This document shows positions 9,312 to 19,413 of a DNA stretch of 64,000 bases, piece by piece (position 1 is the stretch's first letter; each line of letters opens with the position of its first letter). A program made the position numbers and the translations under genes. Below the pieces are notes generated by a model. That model did not search any database, was not told the origin of the DNA, and saw nothing but the letters and a program-made list of their open reading frames with translations. Origin of the DNA: Corynebacterium flavescens (GTDB taxonomy: Bacteria; Actinomycetota; Actinomycetes; Mycobacteriales; Mycobacteriaceae); the NCBI RefSeq assembly GCF_008693105.1, contig NZ_VXKK01000018.1, positions 124,001 to 188,000 on the forward strand. The letters are read 5' to 3'.

Positions 9312-10823
9312 GTGATCAACCACGAAGTACGTACCCACAAGTCCGCCGAGGATTTCCCCATTGAAGAGCACCTGGCTTATAAGATTGCTCAGGTAGCCGC
9401 CGATTCGGTAGCCGTTCCGCAGGATACGGCGGAGATGATCATCAACCGCATCATCGACAACGCTGCCGTCGCCGTGGCCTCGGTTGCGCGTCGTCCCGTG
9501 ACCTCCGCCCGCGTTATGGCGCAGGCTCACCCTGTTTCTGAAGGCGGCGCCAACGTCGTCGGCATCGACGGCACCTACTCCGCGGAGTGGGCAGCCTTGG
9601 CCAACGGCACCGCAGTGCGCGAGCTCGACTTCCACGACACCTTCCTGGCCGCCGAGTACTCTCACCCGGGGGATAACATCCCGCCGATCCTCGCCGTCGC
9701 CCAGCACAAGGGCCTGAGTGGGCAAGACCTCATCCGTGGTGTGGCCACCGGATATGAAATCCAGGTCAACCTGGTCAAGGGTATCTGCCTGCACGAGTGG
9801 AAGATCGACCACGTCGCGCACCTCGGACCCTCCGTGGCTGCCGGACTGGGAACCATGCTCGACCTCGACGTTGACACCATCTACCAGGCCATTGGACAGG
9901 CGCTGCACACCACCACCGCCACCCGTCAGTCCCGTAAGGGCCTCATCTCCTCCTGGAAGGCCTATGCGCCCTCCTTCGCGGGCAAGATGGCCATCGAGGC
10001 CGCTGACCGTGCGATGCGCGGCGAGGGTGCCCCTGCCCCCATCTGGGAAGGCGAGGACGGGTTCATCGCTTGGATGCTGCACTCCCCGGACCGCACCTAC
10101 ACCGTCCCGCTGCCCGGCCCCGGCGAGGAAAAGCGCGCCATCCTGGAGACTTATACCAAGGAGCACTCCGCGGAGTACCAGTCCCAGGCGCCCATCGACC
10201 TGGCTCGCCGGATGAAGAAGACGCTGGCGGATGCCGGACGCCCGACCTCCGAAATCGAGTCCATCGTCCTGCATACCTCGCACCACACCCACTACGTCAT
10301 CGGCACCGGTGCCAACGATCCCCAGAAGATGGATCCGGACGCTTCGCGCGAGACCCTGGACCACTCCATCATGTACATCTTCGCCGTCGCTCTAGAGGAT
10401 GGGGGCTGGCACCACGTCAAGTCCTACTCCCCTGAGCGTGCACACCACCCCGAGACGATTGAGCTCTGGCACAAGATCTCCACGGTGGAGGACCCTGAGT
10501 GGACCCGGCGTTATCACTCGCAGGATCCGGCGGAAAAGGCCTTCGGCGCCCGCGCCGTCATCACCTTCCGCGATGGCACCGTCATCGAGGATGAGATGGC
10601 CGTGGCCGATGCGCACCCGCTCGGCGCCCGTCCCTTTGGACGCGAGCAGTACATCGAGAAGTTCCGCACCCTGGCGGAGGGCATCGTCGCCCCCGAGGAG
10701 CAGGATCGCTTCCTCGCCGCCGCCCAGAACCTGGAAAACCTCCAGGACCTGCGTGAGCTCAACGTTCGCGTCACTGAAGAAAACCTTGCTTCCGCACCGC
10801 ATACCCCGAAGGGAGTGTTCTAA
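9312..10823 (+). CDS. prpD: 2-methylcitrate dehydratase
   Basis: MmgE/PrpD family protein that dehydrates 2-methylcitrate to 2-methyl-cis-aconitate in propionyl-CoA catabolism. The 503-residue length is normal, and the family signature regions are present (GYEIQVNL near residue 155, then [17 protein letters not shown] near 215). The frame is open from 9084, but the segment before GTG 9312 is not protein-like, and AAGGAG at 9295-9300 supports GTG 9312 ([11 protein letters not shown]). The stop abuts the prpB start with no gap, so the genes form an operon. Confidence 0.95.
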   Translation: MINHEVRTHKSAEDFPIEEHLAYKIAQVAADSVAVPQDTAEMIINRIIDNAAVAVASVARRPVTSARVMAQAHPVSEGGANVVGIDGTYSAEWAALANGTAVRELDFHDTFLAAEYSHPGDNIPPILAVAQHKGLSGQDLIRGVATGYEIQVNLVKGICLHEWKIDHVAHLGPSVAAGLGTMLDLDVDTIYQAIGQALHTTTATRQSRKGLISSWKAYAPSFAGKMAIEAADRAMRGEGAPAPIWEGEDGFIAWMLHSPDRTYTVPLPGPGEEKRAILETYTKEHSAEYQSQAPIDLARRMKKTLADAGRPTSEIESIVLHTSHHTHYVIGTGANDPQKMDPDASRETLDHSIMYIFAVALEDGGWHHVKSYSPERAHHPETIELWHKISTVEDPEWTRRYHSQDPAEKAFGARAVITFRDGTVIEDEMAVADAHPLGARPFGREQYIEKFRTLAEGIVAPEEQDRFLAAAQNLENLQDLRELNVRVTEENLASAPHTPKGVF

Positions 10824-11753
10824 ATGGCCGGCCTGTTTGGATCTCTTAAGACCAACGCCCAAAAGCGCGCGGACTTCCGTGCCGCGCTCGAAGGTCCTGG
10901 CATCACCACCCTGCCTGGTGCTTTCAACCCCTTGTCTGCCCGTCTTATCCAGGACATCGGCGGCTTCGGCGGCGTCTACATCTCCGGTGCCGTCTTGGCC
11001 AATGATCTGGGCCTGCCGGACATCGGTATGACCACCCTGACCGAGGTGGCCACCCGCGCTGGTCAGATTGCCCGTGTCACCGATTTGCCCGTGCTTGTCG
11101 ACGCCGACACTGGCTTCGGCGAACCCATGTCCGCCGCGCGCACCATCGCCGCACTCGAGGACGCAGGACTGTCCGGCTGCCACCTTGAGGACCAGGTAAA
11201 CCCCAAGCGCTGTGGCCACCTCGATGGCAAGGAAGTCGTGCCGGTAGACCTCATGGTCCGCCGCATCACCGCCGCCGCGAACGAGCGCCGCGATGAGAAC
11301 TTCATCATCTGTGCACGCACGGATGCAGCCGGCGTCAACGGCATCGACGATGCCATCGAACGCGCGAAGGCCTATGCCGATGCCGGGGCCGACCTCATCT
11401 TCACCGAGGCTCTCTACCGCCCGGAGGACTTCGAGGCCTTCCGCGCCGCTGTTGACACCCCTCTGCTGGCGAATATGACGGAGTTTGGCAAGACCGAGCT
11501 GCTCTCCGCCCGCCAGCTCGAAGACCTGGGCTATAACGCAGTCATCTGGCCGGTTTCCACTTTCCGTGTTGCCATGGGCGCCACCGAGGACTTCCTGCGC
11601 GACCTGCAAGAAACCGGCATCCAAAGCGACTGGCTTGACCGCATGCAGCACCGCTCACGCCTCTACGAGCTCGTTCGCTACAACGAGTACAACGCTTTTG
11701 ACCAAGAAGTATTTACCTACTCGAAGGACTCCTACAAGCCCACCTTCGACTAA
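10824..11753 (+). CDS. prpB: 2-methylisocitrate lyase
   Basis: Isocitrate lyase/PEP mutase superfamily enzyme splitting 2-methylisocitrate into pyruvate and succinate. The active-site segment KRCGHLDGK (family K-[KR]-C-G-H) lies near residue 131, preceded by VDADTGFG and followed by ARTDA. The 309-residue length is normal. ATG follows the prpD stop directly. Confidence 0.96.
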   Translation: MAGLFGSLKTNAQKRADFRAALEGPGITTLPGAFNPLSARLIQDIGGFGGVYISGAVLANDLGLPDIGMTTLTEVATRAGQIARVTDLPVLVDADTGFGEPMSAARTIAALEDAGLSGCHLEDQVNPKRCGHLDGKEVVPVDLMVRRITAAANERRDENFIICARTDAAGVNGIDDAIERAKAYADAGADLIFTEALYRPEDFEAFRAAVDTPLLANMTEFGKTELLSARQLEDLGYNAVIWPVSTFRVAMGATEDFLRDLQETGIQSDWLDRMQHRSRLYELVRYNEYNAFDQEVFTYSKDSYKPTFD

Positions 11754-11825
11754 GTCGCCTCCCTTTCCCTGCATTCTTCCCACCTCCCCCCTAACCCTGA
11801 AAGCCAAACTTGAAGGAGCTTCACC

Positions 11826-12983
11826 ATGTCCACCACCCCAGAGCAACCAGAAATCCGTAAGGGCCTCTACGGCGTCGTCGTCGACGAAACCGCAGTGTCC
11901 AAGGTCGTTCCTGAGACCAACTCGCTGACCTACCGCGGATACCCTGTCCAAGAACTCGCCCGCTACTGCTCCTTCGAGGAGGTGGCCTACCTGTTGTGGA
12001 ATGGCGACCTGCCCGAGTCCGCCGAGCTCACCCGCTTCTCCGCCCGCGAGAAGACGCTGCGCCACCTCGACCGCCACCTCATCGACCTCATCATGTCTAT
12101 GCCGCTGTCGTGCCACCCCATGGATGTGTTGCGCACCGCCATCTCCTTCATTGGCGCCCAGGACCCCGAGGAGTACACCAAGGACTCCGAGCACATTCGT
12201 CGCACCGCTCTCGAGCTGATGGCGAAGATTCCGACCATCATCGCCCTGGATATTCGCCGTCGCCGCGGCGAGGCCTACATCGAGCCTTCCCGCAAGAAGG
12301 GCTTTGCCGAGAACTTCCTGTGGATGGTATTTGGTGAGGAGGAAGGCTCCCCGGCCACCAACCGTGCCGACATCGAGGCCTTTGACAAGTCCCTCATCCT
12401 TTATGCTGAGCACTCCTTCAATGCTTCGACCTTCGCGGCGCGCGTTATCACCTCTACGATGTCGGATACCTACTCCGCCGTTGTTGGCGCCATCGGCGCG
12501 CTGAAGGGCCCGCTGCACGGCGGCGCCAACGAGGCTGTCATGCACAACTTCATCGAGGTGGGAGACCCCGCCAAGGCGGAGGAGTGGACCAAGAACAAGC
12601 TGGCGAACAAGGACCTCGTCATGGGCTTCGGTCACCGCGTGTACAAGAAGGGTGACTCCCGCGTTCCCACCATGGAAGCTGCTTTCCGTGAGCTGGCAGC
12701 CAAGCATGGCCAGGAAAAGTGGGTGGAGATGTATGACATCATGTCTCAGACGATGTATGACAACACCTCCATCAAGATTCGCCCCAACCTGGACTTCCCG
12801 GCTGGCCCGGCCTATTACATCCTGGGCTTCCCCATCGAGTTCTTCACTCCGATCTTTGTGATGTCCCGCATCACCGGTTGGACCGCTCACATCGTCGAGC
12901 AGAATGAGAGCAACTCCCTCATTCGCCCGCTCTCGGCTTACATTGGCGAGCCGCAGCGCTCGGTTCCGCCTAAGTCTTTCTAA
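11826..12983 (+). CDS. prpC: 2-methylcitrate synthase
   Basis: Citrate-synthase-fold enzyme condensing propionyl-CoA with oxaloacetate. Catalytic histidines are in GPLHGGANE near residue 232 and MGFGHRVYK near 268, with the catalytic Asp in PNLDFPAGP near 322. The 385-residue length fits small citrate synthases, and placement after prpD and prpB makes 2-methylcitrate synthase the specific call. ATG 11826 follows GAAGGAG. The 72-bp gap after prpB shows no terminator. Confidence 0.95.
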   Translation: MSTTPEQPEIRKGLYGVVVDETAVSKVVPETNSLTYRGYPVQELARYCSFEEVAYLLWNGDLPESAELTRFSAREKTLRHLDRHLIDLIMSMPLSCHPMDVLRTAISFIGAQDPEEYTKDSEHIRRTALELMAKIPTIIALDIRRRRGEAYIEPSRKKGFAENFLWMVFGEEEGSPATNRADIEAFDKSLILYAEHSFNASTFAARVITSTMSDTYSAVVGAIGALKGPLHGGANEAVMHNFIEVGDPAKAEEWTKNKLANKDLVMGFGHRVYKKGDSRVPTMEAAFRELAAKHGQEKWVEMYDIMSQTMYDNTSIKIRPNLDFPAGPAYYILGFPIEFFTPIFVMSRITGWTAHIVEQNESNSLIRPLSAYIGEPQRSVPPKSF

Positions 12984-13002
12984 GGCGGCAACCCGGGATT
13001 GG

Positions 13003-13040
13003 GGGTGCGAGGGAGGAGACTTCTTCGCACCTCTTTTCTT
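13003..13040 (+). terminator. rho-independent terminator after prpC
   Basis: GGTGCGA (13005-13011) pairs with TCGCACC (13025-13031), extendable by two pairs including one wobble, followed by TCTTTTCTTT. It ends the prpDBC transcript. The remaining 230 bp to pyc should hold the pyc promoter; it contains an AT-rich TATTTGCAATATG near 13045 but no confident hexamers. Confidence 0.7.
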
Positions 13041-13273
13041 TGCAGTATTTGCAATATGACAAGAGTTCTTCACCTGCGTCCAGGGTGCCTTGGGACGCGA
13101 TTGCTCTCAATTTAGGCCCTAATGTGGCAGAATCCGCATCCCAAACCTGTGGATATTTAGGTTCGCGCCCACTAATGTGAGATGCGGATCACCCGTGAGG
13201 GCTCATTGCTAGTGGTGCCATAACTCCCCCAACATCAGAGGCAATTACCCGTTATTGAAAGGAACATAAAGAA

Positions 13274-16200
13274 GTGGCTCAAACCGCGCTTCCATCGTTC
13301 AACAAGATTCTCGTAGCCAACCGTGGCGAGATCGCCGTTCGTGCTTTCCGTGCCGCGTTCGAGACCGGTGCTAAAACAGTGGCCGTCTACCCCCGCGAGG
13401 ATCGAAATTCTTTTCACCGCGCTTTTGCTGATGAGGCAGTCCGCATTGGTACCGAGGGGCAGCCAGTCAAGGCATATCTCGACATCGATGAGATTATCCG
13501 TGCCGCCAAGAAGTCCGGAGCTGACGCCATCTACCCAGGCTATGGCTTCCTCTCCGAGCGTGCTGACCTAGCCCGCGCCTGCGAAGAGGCAGGCATCAAG
13601 TTCATCGGCCCCAGCCCCTCAACGCTCGATCTCACCGGTGATAAGGCTGCTGCGGTGTCCGCAGCGCAGAAGGCCGGCCTGCCTACGTTGCAGGATTCTG
13701 AGCCTTCTGAGGACGTCGACAAGCTTGTCGAGTACGCCAAGGACTTCACCTTCCCCGTATTCGTCAAGGCCGTGGCCGGCGGCGGCGGACGAGGTATGCG
13801 CTTCGTCGAAAGCCCCGAGCAGCTCAAGGAGAAGGCAGCTGAGGCCTCCCGCGAGGCCGAGGCAGCCTTCGGTGATGGTGCGGTCTACCTTGAGACTGCG
13901 GTGATCAAGCCCCAGCACATCGAGGTGCAGATCCTCGCGGACTCGCAGGGCAACGTCATTCACCTTTTCGAGCGCGATTGCTCCGTGCAGCGTCGCCACC
14001 AAAAGGTCGTCGAGATTGCTCCGGCGCCGAGCCTGGACCCGCAGCTGCGGGATCGCATCTGCGAGGATGCGGTGAAGTTCTGTAAGTACATCAACTACGA
14101 GGGTGCCGGCACCGTGGAGTTCTTGGTGGATGAGCGTGGCAACCACGTATTCATCGAGATGAACCCGCGCGTGCAGGTTGAGCACACCGTGACCGAGGAA
14201 ATCACCGGCGTCGACATCGTTAAATCCCAGATGCAGATCGCCGCCGGCGCTTCCCTGGCGGATCTTGGCCTGAGCCAGGACAAGATCCACATCAATGGTT
14301 TCGCGCTGCAGTGCCGCATCACCACCGAGGACCCGAACAACGGCTTCCGCCCCGATACGGGAACGCTGACCTCTTATCGCTCGCCGGGCGGCGCGGGTGT
14401 GCGCCTCGACGGAGCAACGTCCGTGGGAGCGGAAATCTCCCCGAACTTCGACTCCTTGCTCGTCAAGATGACCTGCCGTGGCGCCACCTTCGCACAGGCC
14501 GTCGCGCGTGCCCAGCGCGCGCTCAACGAGTTCACGGTCTCTGGCGTGGCCACCAACATCGGCTTCCTGCGTGCGCTTCTGCGTGAGCCGGACTTCACCG
14601 CCAAGCGCGTTGACACCGGCTTCATCACGGACCACCCTGAGCTGCTCAAGGCGCCCCCGGCGGTCGATGAGTCTGGACGCATCCTCGATTACATCGCCGA
14701 TGTCACGGTGAACAAGCCCAACGGCAAGCGCCCAACTTCCCTGCGTCCCTTTGACAAGCTCCCCAAGCTGGATCACGGACAGCCTTTGCCGCGCGGCTCG
14801 CGCGATGACCTGCTTGAGCTCGGCCCGCAGAAGTGGGCGGAGAAGATTCGCAAGCAGGATGCCCTCGCCGTCACCGATACCACCTTCCGTGACGCGCACC
14901 AGTCCCTGCTTGCGACCCGCGTGCGAGGCACCGCCCTGGTCTCCGCGGCCGAGGCCGTGGCGCGGCTGACCCCGAACCTTTTCTCCGTCGAGGCCTGGGG
15001 CGGCGCCACCTATGACGTAGCCATGCGCTTTCTCCACGAGGATCCCTGGGTTCGCCTCGACCTGCTGCGCGAGGCCATGCCCAACCAGAACATTCAGATG
15101 CTGCTGCGCGGGCGCAATACCGTGGGTTATACCCCCTACCCGGATTCCGTCTGCCGCGGCTTCGTTGAAGAGGCCGTCAAGTCCGGCGTCGATGTCTTCC
15201 GTATCTTCGATGCACTCAATGAAGTATCTCAGATGCGCCCGGCCATCGAGGCCGTGCTGGAGACCAATACCACCGTTGCCGAGGTCGCCATGGCCTACTC
15301 CGGGGACATGGTTTCGCCGAATGAGAAGCTCTACACCTTGGACTACTACCTCCACTTGGCAGAGCAGATCGTCGAGTCCGGCGCCCATGTGTTGGCCATC
15401 AAGGACATGGCGGGACTACTGCGCCCAGAGGCTGCCTCCAAGCTCGTCATGGCGCTGCGTAAGGAATTCGACCTTCCGGTCCACGTGCACACGCACGACA
15501 CCGCAGGCGGGCAGATGGCTACCTACTACGCCGCTGCATTGTCTGGGGCCGACGCCGTCGACGGTGCCTCCGCTCCTTTGGCGGGCACCACCTCGCAGCC
15601 TTCGCTGTCTGCCCTCGTTGCGGCGTTCTCGAACTCCACGCGCGATACCGGGCTAGACCTGCAGGCAGTCTCCGATCTGGAGCCTTACTGGGAGGCCGTC
15701 CGTCAGCTCTACGCTCCCTTCGAGAACGGCATTCCCGGCCCCACCGGCCGCGTGTACAAGCACGAGATTCCCGGCGGCCAGCTCTCCAATCTTCGTGCCC
15801 AAGCGGTTGCGCTCGGCTTGTCTGATCGCTTCGAGGTCATTGAGAACAACTACGCCGCCGTCAACGAGATGCTGGGCCGTCCCACCAAGGTGACCCCATC
15901 TTCCAAGGTGGTCGGGGACTTGGCGCTACACCTGGTTGGTACAGGCGTTGATCCTGCGGACTTCGAGGCTAATCCCACGAAGTACGACATCCCGGATTCC
16001 GTCATCGCCTTCCTACACGGCGAGCTGGGCACCCCTCCCGGTGGCTGGCCGCCGCTGCGGGATAAGATCTTGGACGGCCGCGCCCAGACCGGTGCGAAGC
16101 TCACCGAGATCCCAGAGGAGGAGGCAAAGCACCTCGACTCTGACAACTCCACCGAGCGCCGTGAGGCACTCAACCGCCTGCTGTTCCCGAAGCAGTGGGA

Positions 16201-16705
16201 GGAGTTCAAGGAGTTCCGCCGCAAGTTCGGCAACACCGAGGCGCTCACGGACGCCGACTTCTTCTACGGCCTGACTGAGGGTGAAGAAAAGGTTATTCAC
16301 TTCTTCCCCAAGGATTCCACCGACCGCAGCGATCTCAACGCCATGGTTGTTCGCCTCGATGCCGTGGGCGAGCCGGATGCCAAGGGCATGCGCAACGTGG
16401 TGCTCAACGTCAACGGTCAGGTACGCCCGCTCAAGGTCCGCGACAACAACGTCGAATCCACCGTCGCCACCGTGGAAAAGGCCGATCCCTCCAACGAGGG
16501 TCATGTTGCGGCACCGTTTGCCGGAGTTGTCAATGCCACCGTTGCCGCGGGCGACAAGGTTAAGGCCGGAGACCAAGTCGCCGTCATTGAGGCCATGAAG
16601 ATGGAGGCTTCCATCTCTGCGCCGAAGGACGGAGTTGTTGACCGCGTGGCCATCGGCCAGGCTACGAAGGTAGAGGGCGGAGACCTCATCGCCGTCATCA
16701 AGTAG
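13274..16705 (+). CDS. pyc: pyruvate carboxylase
   Basis: Biotin-dependent enzyme making oxaloacetate from pyruvate and bicarbonate, the main anaplerotic step in corynebacteria. Domains in order: biotin carboxylase (residues about 10-460, ATP-grasp loop GGGGRGM near 172), carboxyltransferase (about 540-800, DTTFRDAHQS), conserved PYC-OADA region, and the biotinyl domain with EAMKMEAS near residue 1110. At 1143 residues it is a complete single-chain enzyme. Start is GTG 13274 with AAAGGA about 12 bp upstream. The BirA encoded at 37.8 kb would be expected to biotinylate it. Confidence 0.97.
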   Translation: MAQTALPSFNKILVANRGEIAVRAFRAAFETGAKTVAVYPREDRNSFHRAFADEAVRIGTEGQPVKAYLDIDEIIRAAKKSGADAIYPGYGFLSERADLARACEEAGIKFIGPSPSTLDLTGDKAAAVSAAQKAGLPTLQDSEPSEDVDKLVEYAKDFTFPVFVKAVAGGGGRGMRFVESPEQLKEKAAEASREAEAAFGDGAVYLETAVIKPQHIEVQILADSQGNVIHLFERDCSVQRRHQKVVEIAPAPSLDPQLRDRICEDAVKFCKYINYEGAGTVEFLVDERGNHVFIEMNPRVQVEHTVTEEITGVDIVKSQMQIAAGASLADLGLSQDKIHINGFALQCRITTEDPNNGFRPDTGTLTSYRSPGGAGVRLDGATSVGAEISPNFDSLLVKMTCRGATFAQAVARAQRALNEFTVSGVATNIGFLRALLREPDFTAKRVDTGFITDHPELLKAPPAVDESGRILDYIADVTVNKPNGKRPTSLRPFDKLPKLDHGQPLPRGSRDDLLELGPQKWAEKIRKQDALAVTDTTFRDAHQSLLATRVRGTALVSAAEAVARLTPNLFSVEAWGGATYDVAMRFLHEDPWVRLDLLREAMPNQNIQMLLRGRNTVGYTPYPDSVCRGFVEEAVKSGVDVFRIFDALNEVSQMRPAIEAVLETNTTVAEVAMAYSGDMVSPNEKLYTLDYYLHLAEQIVESGAHVLAIKDMAGLLRPEAASKLVMALRKEFDLPVHVHTHDTAGGQMATYYAAALSGADAVDGASAPLAGTTSQPSLSALVAAFSNSTRDTGLDLQAVSDLEPYWEAVRQLYAPFENGIPGPTGRVYKHEIPGGQLSNLRAQAVALGLSDRFEVIENNYAAVNEMLGRPTKVTPSSKVVGDLALHLVGTGVDPADFEANPTKYDIPDSVIAFLHGELGTPPGGWPPLRDKILDGRAQTGAKLTEIPEEEAKHLDSDNSTERREALNRLLFPKQWEEFKEFRRKFGNTEALTDADFFYGLTEGEEKVIHFFPKDSTDRSDLNAMVVRLDAVGEPDAKGMRNVVLNVNGQVRPLKVRDNNVESTVATVEKADPSNEGHVAAPFAGVVNATVAAGDKVKAGDQVAVIEAMKMEASISAPKDGVVDRVAIGQATKVEGGDLIAVIK

Positions 16706-16717
16706 CAGCCACAGCAC

Positions 16718-16767
16718 AAAGGCGGTGCTTTAACCTCCCAGCAATGGAGGGTTAAAGCACCGCCTTT
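16718..16767. terminator. strong bidirectional terminator between pyc and GNAT gene
   Basis: A near-perfect stem of about 20 bp: AAAGGCGGTGCTTTAACC at the left arm (from 16718) pairs with its complement ending CGCCTTT at 16767, around a short loop near 16740. It carries terminal A and T runs for both directions and sits between convergent genes. Confidence 0.85.
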
Positions 16768-16822
16768 CGTGTTATCTGAAAGTGCAGCTTGTTCTAGAAA
16801 GCGCTGCTGAAGCTTATCTGGC

Positions 16823-17389
16823 TTAAGCCACCGGCCAGAAGCGCTTGAACATGATACCTGGATCCTCCCCGGGGACATCGACGGCTTCAAAGCCCTCGGC
16901 CTCATAAAGGGAGCGTGCGCCCTGGTTATTCTCATCGACCCACAGGGCAATGCCTGGCGCCTGCTGAGCGCGGGCGAGATCGCAGGCGTTGCGCAGAAGG
17001 GTGCGGCCGATTCCTAGTCGGCGGTAGCGGTGCTCGACCGCGATGCACAGCTCGGGTATTTCTTCTGGGTCAAACTCCGTTGCCCACAGATCTTCATCAT
17101 GTGGGTCCGCGCTGTGGCTGCCTAGGTAGGCGGCGCCCTTGTCGACGCCGGTGTAGTAGCGCAGCCACGAGCCACCCATGGGTACGTTGTGGGAGGAGAC
17201 TGCGAGAACCCCGCCATCTACCAAAGGAGACCACTGTTCCACGTAAAGGCCGACGTCGCCGGTGTGGAAGTCCCCGATATTGGCTTCCTCGTCTCCAAGA
17301 ACATCGGCGAGGAAAAGCAGGCGCGAGAGATATGTACGGTCCTCCTCGCGGGCGAGGCGGACTGAGTATTCGGTGTCGTTGGCAGTCAT
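16823..17389 (-). CDS. GNAT-family N-acetyltransferase
   Basis: The acetyl-CoA-binding motif RRLGIGRTLL near residue 130 and the C-terminal NQGARSLYEAEGFE are typical of GCN5-related acetyltransferases, which acetylate amines on proteins or small molecules. The substrate is unknown. I used ATG 17389; GTG 17398 is possible and neither has a strong ribosome site. Convergent with pyc; the accBC stop is 63 bp away in the same direction. Confidence 0.85.
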   Translation of the reverse strand: MTANDTEYSVRLAREEDRTYLSRLLFLADVLGDEEANIGDFHTGDVGLYVEQWSPLVDGGVLAVSSHNVPMGGSWLRYYTGVDKGAAYLGSHSADPHDEDLWATEFDPEEIPELCIAVEHRYRRLGIGRTLLRNACDLARAQQAPGIALWVDENNQGARSLYEAEGFEAVDVPGEDPGIMFKRFWPVA

Positions 17390-17452
17390 AGACACCACGC
17401 TACCCGAGGGCCAGTTCCCACCAGCCCTCGGAGTGCTTTGTCGAGCTGGGGT

Positions 17453-19216
17453 CTACTTGATCTCCAGCATGGCGATGCCCTTGTTGATCTGACCACCAGT
17501 CTCGACCACGAGGCCGGTGACGATTCCGGCCTTGTGAGCCTTGACAGGGTTCTCCATCTTCATGGCCTCGAGAACAACCACGATGTCGCCCTCGGCGACC
17601 TCTTGGCCCTCTTCCACGTTGACCTTGATGACGGTGCCCTGCATGGGCGCGGCCACGGTATCACCGGAGACGGCAGCCTTGGAGCCAGAGCCACGGCGCT
17701 TCTTGGAATTCTTGCGCGGTGCTGCGCCTCCACCGAGGGTCATGCTTGCAGGCAGTGCGACCTCAATGCGGCGACCATCGACCTCGACGACATACTTCTG
17801 CGAGGGGACCTGCTCCTCGTCCTCAGCCTCGGCATCATCGGTGTAGGGAGGAAGCTCGTTCTTCCATTCCTCCTCGATCCACTTGGTGTAGATCTGGAAA
17901 TCTTCGCCGAAAGCAGGATCTTCGACGATAGCGCGGTGGAAGGGGATGACCGTGGGCAGGCCCTCGACCTTGTACTCAGAAAGAGCGCGGGCAGCGCGGT
18001 GCAGAGCGGACTCGCGGTCCGGGCCCCACACGATGAGCTTTGCCAGCATGGAATCGAACTGGCCGCCGATGACAGAGCCCTGACGCACGCCGGAATCCAC
18101 GCGAACGCCGGGGCCTGCAGGCTCCGAGTAGGTGACCACGGTGCCGGGGGAGGGCATGAAGCCAGCAGCAGGGTCCTCGCCGTTGATGCGGAACTCGAAG
18201 GCGTGTCCACGCGGGGTGGGATCTTCGTGGAAGGACAGCTCTTGGCCCTCGGCGATCTTGAACTGCTCGAGAACGAGGTCGAGGCCGGTGGTCTCCTCGG
18301 AGACAGGGTGCTCAACCTGGAGGCGGGTATTGACCTCGAGGAAGGAGATGAGCCCGTCGGAGCCAACGAGGTACTCGACGGTGCCGGCGCCGTAGTAGCC
18401 GGCCTCGCGGCAGATGCGCTTGGCGGAATCATGGATGGCCTCGCGCTGCTCATCACTCAGGAAGGGAGCAGGGGCCTCCTCCACCAGCTTCTGGAAGCGG
18501 CGCTGCAGGGAGCAGTCACGCGTGCCGACGACGACCACGTTGCCGTGGTGATCCGCCAAGACCTGGGCCTCGACGTGGCGCGCCTTATCCAGGTAGCGCT
18601 CAACGAAGCACTCTCCACGGCCGAAAGCCGCGGTGGCCTCACGGGTGGCGGACTCGAAGAGCTCGGGGATCTCGGAGGCCTCGTAGGCGACCTTCATTCC
18701 GCGTCCGCCGCCGCCGAAAGCGGCCTTGATGGCGATGGGTAGACCATTGGCGGCCGCGAAGGCCTCGACCTCGGCCGCGTCTGCGACGGGGTCCTTGGTG
18801 CCAGGGGCCATCGGGGCGTTGGCGCGCTCGGCGATGTGGCGGGCGGTGACCTTGTCTCCGAGGTCGCGGATGGATTCGGGGGAGGGGCCGATCCAGATGA
18901 GCCCAGCGTCGATGACGGCTTGGGCAAAGTCGGCGTTTTCAGACAAGAATCCGTAGCCGGGGTGAATGGCATTGGCGCCGGACTTAGCTGCGGCGTCGAG
19001 GATCTTGTCGAAGACCAGGTAGGACTCGGCGGAGGTGTTTCCGCCAAGAGCAAAGGCCTCATCGGCCAAGGATACGAATGATGCGTCTTTATCCGGCTCC
19101 GCATAGACGGCGACGGAGGCAATGCCAGCGTCGCGCGCGGCGCGGATCACGCGAACTGCGATCTCACCACGGTTAGCGATAAGTACCTTGGTGATCTTCT
19201 TGGTTTCAACTGCCAC
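17453..19216 (-). CDS. accBC: acyl-CoA carboxylase alpha subunit (biotin carboxylase + biotin carrier)
   Basis: Carboxylates its own biotin using ATP and bicarbonate, then passes CO2 to the beta subunits. The N-terminal biotin carboxylase domain covers residues about 8-455 ([12 protein letters not shown]-grasp [11 protein letters not shown] near 168; catalytic [12 protein letters not shown] near 300). A Lys/Arg-rich linker follows, then the carrier domain with biotin site EAMKMEN near 552. Length 587 is close to C. glutamicum AccBC (591). GTG 19216 has AGGAGG 9 bp upstream, a better start than the longer frame to 19270. Confidence 0.96.
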   Translation of the reverse strand: MAVETKKITKVLIANRGEIAVRVIRAARDAGIASVAVYAEPDKDASFVSLADEAFALGGNTSAESYLVFDKILDAAAKSGANAIHPGYGFLSENADFAQAVIDAGLIWIGPSPESIRDLGDKVTARHIAERANAPMAPGTKDPVADAAEVEAFAAANGLPIAIKAAFGGGGRGMKVAYEASEIPELFESATREATAAFGRGECFVERYLDKARHVEAQVLADHHGNVVVVGTRDCSLQRRFQKLVEEAPAPFLSDEQREAIHDSAKRICREAGYYGAGTVEYLVGSDGLISFLEVNTRLQVEHPVSEETTGLDLVLEQFKIAEGQELSFHEDPTPRGHAFEFRINGEDPAAGFMPSPGTVVTYSEPAGPGVRVDSGVRQGSVIGGQFDSMLAKLIVWGPDRESALHRAARALSEYKVEGLPTVIPFHRAIVEDPAFGEDFQIYTKWIEEEWKNELPPYTDDAEAEDEEQVPSQKYVVEVDGRRIEVALPASMTLGGGAAPRKNSKKRRGSGSKAAVSGDTVAAPMQGTVIKVNVEEGQEVAEGDIVVVLEAMKMENPVKAHKAGIVTGLVVETGGQINKGIAMLEIK

Positions 19217-19316
19217 GGCAGGAACCCTCCTGATTAATCTTGAATTGGACTGCCCACTATTCTTGCACACAAAAACATGAGAAAACCGTCAGGTTCCAGT
19301 TTTGTGTCAGAAATAA

Positions 19317-19409
19317 TCCCGCACCAGCGATGATGCGGGAATCACCGGCGTGTTACCGCCGGGGTCTTAACTGTTTTTCGTCGCGACAGGCCGTGGTGTT
19401 ACGCCACGG
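19317..19409. repeat. three consecutive hairpins between accBC and the sulfurtransferase gene
   Basis: Hairpin 1: TCCCGCA 19317-19323 with TGCGGGA 19334-19340. Hairpin 2: CCGGCG 19345-19350 with CGCCGG 19357-19362, loop TGTTAC. Hairpin 3: CCGTGG 19391-19396 with CCACGG 19404-19409, loop TGTTACG. They lie just after the sulfurtransferase stop and before the accBC promoter region; hairpin 1 may terminate the sulfurtransferase mRNA. Confidence 0.55.
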
Positions 19410-19413
19410 TGAC

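Noticed and set aside
13619..15388. 589-codon minus-strand frame inside pyc
   Set aside because: Antisense to the clearly coding pyc; composition typical of a shadow frame.
17438..18742. 434-codon plus-strand frame inside accBC
   Set aside because: Antisense to accBC with no recognisable domain.
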